Part shown: piece after piece, positions 13,001 through 25,000 of the stretch
Numbering within the stretch: position 1 is the first letter of the stretch
How the letters are laid out: the number at the start of each line of letters is the position of its first letter
Assembly: GCF_001949145.1 (NCBI RefSeq)
Contig: NW_019091612.1
Coordinates: forward strand, 147,028 to 211,027
Source: Acanthaster planci
Taxonomy: Eukaryota; Echinodermata; Asteroidea; Valvatida; Acanthasteridae
DNA: 64,000 nucleotides
Direction: 5' to 3'
The notes under the pieces: model-generated
The model's input: the letters and a program-made list of their open reading frames with translations, nothing else
What the model was told of the DNA's origin: nothing
The model's database searches: none
Translations under genes and position numbers: made by a program

Positions 13001-16000
13001 TTGACTGGCAGACATCACCATTTTTTCCCCTGAGGATAAATGGCCCACTGCTTGGAAATCTGTGATCATAGTTACAAAAAAACAAATCCTTGCAAATCCT
13101 TGTTGTAACTGTTGCCTTCTGGCCATTCAGAATTAACTCAATATTTAGATACAAATAGACGATTATGCAAACTACTTCGAGCTAGTCTGAAGAAGTCTCT
13201 TTTTTGTGCAGGAAAGAGGATTACATCTGATTGAAGTTACCAGAGTTGAATTTTCAAGGCTAGCATTGCATTGTGTCAGTTGTCCATAGTTCAGTCAGCA
13301 TTTTGTTCCTGGAATACTTAGGGTAACTACGTAAGTTTAGGGTTGAATTGGTTTTTAATTCCAGGATTACTGGCTGATCTGTGAATGCAAGTGTCGAGGA
13401 TTAACCTGTTGTGTTTTGGTAACAAATGTTTCTGGAGTCTACTGACCACATCATCTGGAGATGAGCCATTCTATAAAGAATAAAAAGTCTTGTCAAAAGT
13501 CGATAACGTCTGGTATTCTTTGACATGTTGGGACATTCTGAAGGATGAATGTCAGTTTCCATATACATGTAGCTATTAACAAGGTTTGAAAGCTTTAAAT
13601 TTCGCTCAATACCTTTTGCTAAATATCAGAGGTGGATTCCATTTGTGTGTGGGGAGGGTGCTTATAACTTCATGAACCAGGCCAGTTTCATTTCTTGTTG
13701 ATGTTGATATATTGATACTACACAAACATTCTTGTGTATATGTATTTTTTTTTAATTCTTCATTGAAAATAGAAGAATGTACACATAACTCAGGTTGCCA
13801 TTTTGAAAACCAAAACCCATACAGGGTATACACACTGTCACCAAGACAAAAAGGACATACTACTTGTCCATTTTAAAAACTATAACAAAACCATTAATTG
13901 ATTCAAATTGAAAATTTAACGTGGAACTGCACAAAAACATGATGCTTTTGTAAAGTTTTGTTCATGGGCAGTGAAAGTTTGCCCATTTCAAAAGCTTCCA
14001 GTAAATGTGTATGTTTAATGCACATACATGTATCTTGCAGTTTGGAATCGGTCAAAAAGTCCCCCTCAAATTTCTAAATCATTTCTCTCCACTTGCTTCA
14101 TTAGACCTACTCTGTGGTAAATTCTATTAATATCCCCTGACTTGACTTCAGCTGCATCTATGCATTTCACAGGCTTCCAATCTTAGCCTGTTGAGTCTAA
14201 TCCCAAGTCCTAATCACCAGTAAAACCGAATGAGAATCAGAATTGGAAAGCAATAAGGCCAAAGCATTGCTTGAGAGTTGTGTGTCGGACTACAGTACTC
14301 AGTCTTACTCTTCATCCAGGCTTCCATGAGCTTCATCCCTTCAGGGCAGAATTAAGGGGAGGAGCAACTTGCTAATCAGAACTGGAAAATGGATCCCAAG
14401 TAAGAAGGTTTTGTCACTGGAAAGTCAGAGAGTGGGTCTTACTACATCTGCCAGGAGAAACAAGCAAGACTGGATTATGCATCATCAGCCAAGGTGTCCT
14501 GACAAATCTTCTAATACCACTCCTTGGAGAGCAAGGACAACATCCCTAGGGAAATGATAGCTGAGGAGAATTTTTGAGGAGGCTGGTGATGGTATCCGAT
14601 GATAAGATGGGGTAACAGAGAATTGATTTGGCCACAGGGGTTGAGCTTAAAGGTGTGTGAGGTAAAGCTGTGAAAATCCCTCCTTAAGTTTTGAGACGTG
14701 GTGTTGGATTAGTTGGACAGCCGAAGAAAGGGGGAGATGTGCACTTGCATTCATGATACAAGAACCTTTCCTGTCACTATTTGGAGGTGAAATTGTCTGT
14801 GTGAAAAAAATCCTGTACAATTTGAGTAACTCTTGCCCTGATTTGAATATCATCACCACTAGGACTACTTCACGACCAACTAGCCCTAGCCGAGGGATTT
14901 ATTTTTGCCAAAAAAATTTTTTTGAAAGATACATATCAAACATCATCAATGCCAATATTAGAGGAAACATGAGTATACATTGCCAAATCTTGTTTGCATG
15001 CTTTTCATTTACCTGATATTTCTTAACAGGTTTTTTATATGAGTTTGATGAACATTGCAAAGGTTTCATTACTGCAACAATAGTCAGTGTTCAAGCTGAA
15101 ATTGCTTTGAGACCCAATGTCTAACTTTCCTTATTCACTCTTTGCATACTTGCGTGGGAATAAAAGACCTTACAAATGGGATCACTTACACTGATTACTT
15201 CACCTTTCTTGATACAATTGGATAGACATCCAGTTGTTCAATCGTGTTACATTCCACTCAATTTCCGTCATTCCATCTTTGCATCTTCCACTTTTCTTGT
15301 GCTTTTTCAAAGAACCAATCTTGTGAGGAAATTGCCACAGCTGTAGACAAAGGTTGAAGCTGAAGTCTGGACACATTGAGAACCATGTCAGATTACACCG
15401 CCAGAGACACATGAGGCAGATGGATTGGAAGTGATGCTATCCGCTTCATATTTCTAGTCTTGATACCTGATACCCTCTGAGGAGTCTATACTTGCTCCTT
15501 TTATCACCTGCTGGAGGTGTGATGTGGCGCACCAGTGAGAGCAGAGTGGGAACATTTGGCACATGGTTTGTGAGTTCTTTATTTTAGCCACTCCTCCTGA
15601 GGGTGTGTTTGTTGCGTAACAATGAGAGCAGAGTGGGAACATTTGGCACATGGTTTTTGAGTGCTGTATTTTAACCACTCCTCCTGAGGGTGTGTTTGTT
15701 GCGTAACAATGAGAGCAGAGTGGGAACATTTGGCACATGGTTTTTGAGTTCTTTATTTTAACCACTCCTCCTGAGGGTGTGTTTGTTGCGTAACAATGAG
15801 AGCAGAGTGGGAACTTTTGGCACATGGTTTTGAGTGCTGTATTTTAACCACTCCTCCTGAGGGTGTGTTTGTTGCGTAACATTAATGAGAGCAGAGTGGG
15901 AACTTTTGGCACATCGTTTTGGGTGCTGGATTTTAACCATACATGTATAACCCCTGGTTATTTCCGTATAAAGCTCCCTGAATCCTTAAATCTCTGCTGT

Positions 16001-19000
16001 GAATTTATCCTACATTATGCAAACACAACTGGGGAATTTGGAAGATTTTTGGTGGTTAGGATTTTGTTAATGCTGGACTTCTGAGAATACAACAAAAAGA
16101 GGAAGTACCAAGCAGATCGTGAGTGTCAGTGTAATGCTACTGGCAGATAGGACACTCTGAAAAACAAATTACTCTAGAGTGCTACAAGGGATGTAATACC
16201 CCAAAGTTGGTAAGCAAGTTTACTAATAGGAAAAGCTCTGTTGACCAATAGGAGACTTTGAGATGCTGGTGGCAGGAGACATACAGGTCCTTGCTCAGAC
16301 TGACGTGCGCATACAGTACTCAGAACTGGTAAGAAAGACCAGTACATTTGCCACCACCGAGCATCTACAAGTCTGCCGTTGAAGCTTGATTTCTCTTTGC
16401 AGTGAGGGGCCCCCACTAGTATTGAAAGAAGCATTATTGAAATGGCATGATTACAGGTATTCATGGGAGGGAGTGGCAAATAATCTTTTGTGGGGGTGGT
16501 GTTTTGAGTTTCATGGTGACAGCTTAAAATTTTCAATATTGAACAATATTTGGAACCCTGCAAAAGTGGGGAGAGGCATTTTATATGAAAAGACAAGAAA
16601 GTGCCAGTCCTTATTGTCAGGTCGGTGTCTTTGGTGCAATGAAATGGGTTTCACACATCCCATTGCAATCTGCGTGTTTCCAAACATGAGTGTCTTTTCA
16701 TCAGTGTGGCAAATCATGCTGAGCTTGAAAGTTTGTTTTTGTCCAAGCATTATTATTGTGTTGAAGTTGAGCTTTCTCCATGTCTAGCATTCATTTTTTT
16801 CACCCATTTCTGAGCCAGTTAGGCAGCATGATGGTATCAAATTTCCTTCTCTTTTCTGGAGGACAAGCAGAAGATGAGATGTGATATTTCAGAAGGTTAC
16901 ACTGTCTCCCAAAGAGGATTCGTTGACATCTTTGCTGTTTACATGTACATGTGTGTATATTCTTTTATTTCATCAAATTTTTAGGGTTAGGAACCTTTTG
17001 TGATCAACTCTATATGTTTGTGAAACATGATTTTCCACACAATTTCAGGGATGAGCCCTCAGCTAGAAGAAAGGAATCTGTTTACAGGTGCAAAGTTCTA
17101 ATTTGTTGATGAAAATGAGAGAGTTAAGATAACATTTTTGGAAATTTTCTTCCATGTCTGCTTCAATAAGTCATTTGCTTTAAAAAAAACACCCTTCTTC
17201 TCAGAAGTTTCGAGACTGAGATTTTTTTGAGGGGGGGAGATGCAACATGTACATGTTACTCCCCCAAACAGTGTACCTATGCCTGTCAATTTTGTTCTTA
17301 CTGCCTAGTCCATTGAATTTGCCCTGCAGTGCTTGCCTGCTGAAAGACACTCAACAAGGGCCCCATACTGATCATTTTTTGTCCTGAGTTTTTCAGTTTT
17401 GTCCCAAGGATTAAGATAAAGATCCAGTGTCCCTTACCACATGGAGAGTGGGACCTCCCTGTCTGTCCTCCTCCCACCAAATGGAGAAGTAGATTAGTGT
17501 CAGGCCTTGCTTGGGTTTGGGTTCAACTCCTCACAGCCCCAAACACCAACTTGTGTCTCTTTTGTGCCGGACTGAATCACTTCTGCTGGATTTTTGTTCA
17601 AGGATTTTGCAGGGCGCATCTCTGAAAAGACTTGTCTGTGTTTGGTGTGGGCTCAGTGTTTGGGGATTTCTTTTGAGTTGGTCTTAATCTGGGGGGTCTC
17701 TTATAAAGAAGATATGGGAGGCCTCTTTTTTTAATCATCTTTTGAATGAAATTTACATACAGCAGTGTCTGAAATTTCAACTGAAGCCCAGTGTGTATCT
17801 GTCATTCAAAGTGTACAGTCTTCCCACAAGACTCATGAGATGAACGGTTTTACAAGATAGTGTAGTCATATACATGTACTTCAAGGAGCATTTCTGAGCC
17901 AGGGAATTAATGTAAAGCAGTTGGAGGAATTTAGTCTGTCTTCCTCGGGAAAGAGCACTCAACAGATTTTTGGCCAACTCGATTATAACTGTTTACAATA
18001 TTGTAGCATGCCTCTTTTCAACTCATTTAAATTAAACAAAATGCTCAAACCAGGAAGGCAAACTCTACTGATTTTAATATGTTATTAAATCCTTCAACTG
18101 TATTTGAGAAAGTGTTTTTGTTTTTGTTTTGAAAATTCTGATAACACACCCTGTTGCATACAGTAGAGATGTCAACACTCTGAAACCGGTTGCCTCTTGC
18201 TGGGCACCAGCTGTGGCGTTAATAACATGGTCTCCAGTCCCCCTGGTGTGAATCCTTGGTCACATTATTAACCCCAATTGGATAATATGAATGCGCAGTG
18301 CGTCTTGGTAGAAAACCCATTTTCCCATTGAGCAGGCCATAATGTTGACAGACAGTCACAGTTTGATAACCCCCAAAAACAGAATTTTAGATTTCAAAAC
18401 AGCATTGATCAGTGATACTGTTGTCTGATTGAGTAAATTTAAGCTGTCGTTATTAATTTAAAAACAAAATATGGTAGCGTAGGATGAAACTATTGTACAT
18501 ATATTTTCAAATATGTGACCAGAGCCTGTGAAATAAGTTTTGAGGCCATTTTTTCCCTCCCACAAATCTGACTTGGTGAAGACCAAGAAGAGCTAACTAA
18601 GCTATTTTGATTATCACTCAGTTTGGTATTCTGATGAAAACTAACTGTGTGGGTGATATACATTGAGGGTTCCTGTCCAATTACTTCGTATGAAATTCTT
18701 TTAAAGAGACTTAATTGTAAATTGATTCAGGTGATCTAGGCCTATGAGTTTATTTTGTTGGGTTGGATCGCATGTTAGTTTGTTATCTCAGAATGTCTTT
18801 TAGACAGAGCAAGGAGTGTGTTTGACCATGGAGGAGCTAGGTTCTCCCTCACTCATTCTAAAATGATGAGCAGGCAGAGCGTTCTGTGCCATTGAAAGCG
18901 TTAGTTTACATAAAATTGCCCTCTCACCACGGCTCCCTGGTACTCTTTCAATTTGCTCTGTTTCAATAATAGAGCCTGAAAGTTGACCCCTGATGGCGTG

Positions 19001-22000
19001 CTTCTGGAACCCTTGGATAGGAAAAATAACATGCAAAGATTTTAGAATTTGTGATATATTTTCGTTCAGTTTCTTCTTAAAAAATCCAACTTGGAAGAAG
19101 GGCTTTGAAAAATATTTGCTGGTATATCAATTTATAGAGACCGAAAAATTACCTGATCTAAAAGAGAAATATCTTGCCAAAAATTGACCCACAACTTTTG
19201 AAAATCGAAAATACATGAAGAACAGTGCAATGCAGCAGTCTCATATGCAGATGAACATTTACAGTTCAAAATTTTTTGGTAGTCTGTTGGTTAAAGCCAA
19301 AATAAAAACAGATCAAAATATTTTACGTACTTTTATAATTTATAGGGTAATAAACTTAAAGCAATATTCTACTTTTATAAAAAGATTCTAACATTTTATC
19401 TAACCTTTGCTGAAAACAACTGCATGTGTCAACTCAAAAGAATCTGTAACCCATCAACTGCAGGAAGGTAAATCTTTGCAACGTTGTACAATCTCGTTTT
19501 CACAAAAGCACGGGGAGTGGAAAGAAACGTGCATGAACAAGGAGACCTAGATACGATATCGCCGGAAGTGAAAGGTGATTAATAAAATTTGGTTTTTTAC
19601 CCATCTCCATGTGACTATCCAAAATATTACTTGAGGAAGACAAAAGTCAAATTCCAAGATGAGTGTTTCATGGGGTGGTTTCAGGACGGATTCTTCAAAT
19701 AATTATCGAGCGTGATAGGACGGCCCAATGTTAAATCCCCATAGGCAGACCACGCAAGGGTTCCAGAAGCTTGCTGCAGGACCTCTTACTTTCAGGCTCT
19801 GTAGCCCATGTGCCATCAGAGCTAAATGACACAGCCTATGTCTCAGGCTGGCTTAGGTACAGGTACATGTAAATTACTTGTAGACCAAGCTGCTGTAACC
19901 TCATTGACAATTGACTGTTAATTGCTGCCAATTTGGTTTGTTCCTGACACAACAAAGGTAATGCTTTAATGCCAGTGATGCCTTGTGAAACATTTGTCTC
20001 CACACAGCCAGTTGGCAGATGGTTGATTTGATTATATACTCTGGAACTATGTAAATTTGAAATTTCCTGTTTGATTCAGAAGTTCCAAGCTTACTGATTC
20101 AGCAAATTCTCAACATTCTGAGCCCATTTTCAAAGACGTGCAAGCAGCAGATACTGTTTAGCAGTTGTATTAGCTTAGTAGAGTTGAAAGGACTACATGT
20201 ACAGTGGATAACAGGGTGGTTGAAGTGTTTTAATCAATTTCATGCTAGCATTTTTGGTTTGCTTAATTTAATCAAGGACCCTCTACTGAGTAGAGGGTCC
20301 TTGATTTACTTCATTTCTGTGCTGAATGGTTCTATGAATTGGTCCCTGGTTGATGGTTGGATAACAGTCTTCTACAGGTACATGCAGAACTCTCATGAAA
20401 AAAAGGTGTCAAATTCACGTACCAAGGTATTGAAATCCTGTATTCAGAGTTTATGGGCTATTCATAACACTGTGTTGTGACAGATGTAGGCCTAAGTGGT
20501 CCAGTACAGACGATTGCAAGGAATCCCATTTAAACCTTTCAGGGAACACACCTTATTAGCTGCTTCATAAATTCTGAATGTTGCCAAACGTTTGAAATGG
20601 TTTGCAATGGAATTTGAGGAATATGAATAGAAATAGACAACAGCAAGTTGTAACTGGTTTTATTCTTTTTGCCCCCATTTTTCCTTCGTGAACCCTTTTA
20701 AGTTTGCCCATTTGTTGTACAATCAAAAGAGAAGTAGTGCAGTGTGAGAGTTCTAAATTAAGAGGGAAAAAAGGAGTCAAGATATTACATCTTGAAAGAA
20801 GCATGTCACCATACTATATGATCTGAAGGTCAGGGGTTTGAATGCAGCTGTTAGCTCTTGTTGTGTCCTTGAGCGTATCACTTCACTCCTACAGGCCTCT
20901 TTTCACCCAGGAGTATAAATGGGATAATAGTTTTGGAGTGACCTGTTATTGGCTGTAGCATCTCATCCTGAAGATTACTAGACAGAAAATATTGTAGTCA
21001 TTTCATGCAGCTGAAACAGGAGATTAACATGGGGCTTATGGGTCACATGTGCAATACCAAATTTACCAAACCATATATGCACACCATTATAAATTAATCA
21101 GAAACTTATTTGTGTGATCCAATATGGTGGCCTTGTTTAATACCGATGCGGTGTTGATACAAGCCATGTCATGGCAGGACGTCTTGCCATGTTGTCAGCA
21201 TGCAGGCAAGTGCAGGGCACACAGGGCTCTACAATTGACACCAATTTTTTTAATCAAATAAAATCCTAGCAGACTGGCCTTGGGTTCAATATTGAGGACT
21301 GCGTGCTGCCAAGGGGGCAACGTTGCAGGGATTGTTGGATACAGTTGTGTTGATTCAGACAGAGAGGCATGCTGAGAGATCTATCAGGTGTTGATGTACA
21401 AGGAGGAATTGGTTTGAATTGACCGTGTAAGTCCAAATAAAAATGATTTTAAAAGTCCCATTTAGTAGCTTTATTTTCACTGACTACATGTAGCTGTTTT
21501 CTTTTACTCACTATCTGAGAATGTAATGCAATCCAATTAATACTTCGATGACAGTTTCGTCAGTCTCCCAATGACATTGTTTTATTTTTTTCCAATATCT
21601 CAGCAGGTGCTCTACCACAGCTTTTTGTCTAATTGTGTCCATGGTGTAAAACACCACCAGTGCTTCACAATTTGCTCAATTTCAACCACCTTTGTCCCAG
21701 TTCAAACAATCCAGGGCTGAGTAGATGTTTCACACCTCTTAATTTAAATGTAATCACATGAATTGCTAGGCTGGTCATGATAGGGCCAGAGAGTGACCTA
21801 AGGCACAGGTGTTAGACCAGTATCAGTTGCTTGTGTTGCTAGGTTTTGTCTTGGCAATTAGTCATTGATAAGAACAAAAGCAAACTTCTTAACAACTCTA
21901 GAGGATGACAAAGAGTAGAATGGCATAAGTCTCCCAGATATATTAGTTCCAGCACACCTCACCATCCCTAGCTTTCCTTATTGCATTGCCATGCAACTGT

Positions 22001-25000
22001 TCATTTAAAGCAAACAGGCACTGCACTCTAACATGTTTTGGTGTACACGTGTTTGCCGAGGCTCATAGAAAGTACATACACTGTTGTTGAGGGTCAAAAA
22101 TCTTATTATTGAACATCTTCATTCAAAATTTTAACGTTTTTGGTGTTTCCTTAAAACTTTAATGGATCAATTAAAATTGAGCTCTGTGACAGGTCTCCAT
22201 ACCCAACTTGGCACATAAATGTCATGCTTTTTCAGTTTTTTTGCGATACTTTCAACCATGAAGACATTGTTTCCTGGGTATTTGTGGAATTTTGTTGACC
22301 TGTCTTTAGCCTGGTAAGCAACCACTTCCTGTGTCAAACATGACAGTCAGTGAATTAAGTCAACAATGTGGGCAGGATTGTGAAGGGTTACAGAATGTTG
22401 TCATTTGTGAGCCACATGTACAGGAAACAAATCAAGCAACATGTATTGGGCAGCACGGTGCCATAAAACAAAAGAGATAGTGGTTTTAAACCTGGACAGA
22501 ACAGCTTTAAGCTTTGACGATTTCAGAACCCAGACTCCAGTCCAGAATTTTGGAGATTAGAGGTTATTTTCTAGACTGGCAGAGTCTACTCTCATAAAAT
22601 CGTAAAGAAATAAACACTTTTAAATTTGTTACTTTTATGCAGCAATCTAATTCCCAGTGTCACTTCACCTTCAGTGGTCTCTTAATTCTTCAAAAACTAG
22701 GATGTGCTGTTGCTATGATTTTTGCACTTGCAAACCTGATATCTGTTATAACTGTAAAGTCTCACTGGTATCATTGAAAGTTGTACAACTACACGTACAT
22801 GTAACCTGCATTGTCTTTCTTGAGCTGTCGGTATTGGTTTACATCTTGCATCATACAAACAAATTGCTTTGCTTTTTTGAAATTTTACTGGAAATGTTTC
22901 AAAGGTCACAAGAATTTTTAACAGCATCCTAAGTGTATTTCCTGCAAACTGTGAGCCTTTAAAGTTGACAGGGCCTTTGATTTTCAAGCATTTACATTGT
23001 AGGCCTTCACAAAGCTTGTAGCATGGGGTGTTTAGTCAGGGACAACAGATAATATAGGTCTATCAAATGAAGCATTTTTTTAGATAAGAATGACATTTTT
23101 TTAGTGTAACCTGCACAAACTATGTCGCATACGTGTACATATATGTCTCATGAGCAGAAACCGGAAAACATAGGTAGGAATTATTGAATGGGTAACACAA
23201 ACAGTTTGTTTTGAGAAAGTGTGTGCTGAAATACTGAGGAGGTATTTGGAAGTTGTTTTCAGCAACCAACTTTAAAAATTTATGTACAGTCAAATGAGTA
23301 CCATAGATTGGGGAGATTTAAGGGGGACAAGCATACCAAATAGACTTTAGAAGATAAACTTGTTTACCCACATACCCCACTCAAAAGTAGGCCATTACTG
23401 GTTGCTCAGTTACACAAGAGAAGCTAATGCCCTGACGCCAAGATACAGAGCTCTTTACTACTGTGATTTGGAATGTCTGCCCTGTAGTCTAGCCAGTGGT
23501 CTAGTCACTGCTATCTAACTTTGCAGGGGCAATTAGACAAAAGTCCATCTTACTTAGGGAAAGCAGGGCCAATTCAATTGAATAGGGGGCACCAAGGGTA
23601 TAATACGCCAACAGGTAGTTTTCCTAAATTGTTGACCATAGTAGTAGAGTCAAACTTCAGGTAAGGACTTACATGTAGCTACAGTTGATCATGATACACT
23701 TTTCATCATCTGTACTTGATTTTCCATTTCATACATGGAAAGTGACTTAGTTTGTTTGCCTTTTTTATTATGATGGTTTATTCCACTCTTCCATTGCAGC
23801 TTCAAGGCTGAATTGAGGGCAATTAAACATAACCAAAAAATCAAATTAAGATTATTGTTAAAGCACTCAGGGGAACAAAATCCACATTGCTATGAGATAT
23901 TCTGTTAAAAAGTGTTAAAAGTTAAATATGTTTGAACTTTGGTGGATGATAATAGAGAAATTTCAATTACCTTTACTAAAAGGGTTAAAATTGGAAAGTA
24001 TTAGGAAGAAAAGATCATTGCAGTCGCAATCTATAAACAGTTAAAAATAGGGACTCAAAAAATTAAAACCAAAATCAATATTCTCACTCGGTACATTGGT
24101 TAATAAAGGGCTGGCACTGTTCTTGTATCTGCTGGTTTGCCTCCCGGGGAGTATTTTGGCATCCATAACCTTAATTCTAAAAGTCTGCTCTGCTGTTTAA
24201 TTGCAGTAATGTCTGTTTTTGTTTGTTTTTCAAACTTTCAGGAAGTTGTTGGCTTAAGACTTGCCTTCCATTATTCACTTTAATTTTTTTTTCGTGCTTT
24301 ACCCTGTTTCTTGAATTGTTTGGAAGTTGTAGTAAGACCATTGTCTCTTCTGTTTGTAGACTCTTGCCTTGAATCTTTTGAAAACAAACCAGAGCCACCT
24401 AAAGGCCTTCCCAAATCCTCGAAATGGGGGTTAGGGGTCCCCACAAGTGTTGGCCTAAAACCCTTGATGACAGATAGTTTGAGATCGTGTGCATAACCAA
24501 CATTTTGTTATGATTATTTTTACGAGGAGACATGCCACACTTTTGAGTCACTGAAGCTTGATGGAGGGTTTTCAACCTCCCACCTTCAAAAAGAAAGAAG
24601 GAAAGAAAGATGAAATATATACCAGTACCCCGGCAGATGGAAGATGCAATTATGGTTTTATTGCTTGTTTTGGAACTAGAAATCCTTGAGGGGATATTCT
24701 GAAAAAAACAGTTGTAGGGGATGAAAAGTTTACAGAGGTTCTGAACTAAAAAGTGCACCTCAAGTACACACTAACATAGCTAACAGCTTGCTTGTTATAA
24801 GGAAGTATGCATGTACATGTACATGTACAATGCATGTCGACAAGGTACACACTTGACTGTGATAGTTTGGAAATGAAGGCATGCATCATGTGTCTCAGTT
24901 TATGTATGCAATCAATCACATGGATAGATAACAAATGGCATGAAATTAGTCTAGACTGCAACGGAGATTAAATCCCCTCTGCAAACTTCCATTGCTGTGA

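Noticed and set aside
15454-15940. Minus-strand repeat protein with 29-residue units
   Set aside because: It is explained by an 87-bp minisatellite whose period is a multiple of three; no splice, start or family evidence.
15515-15940. CRISPR-like array
   Set aside because: Repeats are directly adjacent with no unique spacers and the genome is animal. The same applies to the 51-bp, 13-bp and 12-bp arrays.
16174-16596. 140-codon minus-strand open frame
   Set aside because: No family resemblance, ordinary intron composition, and overlapping open frames on the other strand.
17500-17550. Box-B-like GGGTTCAACTCC as a SINE or tRNA
   Set aside because: No A box at a fitting distance and no SINE body or tail around it.
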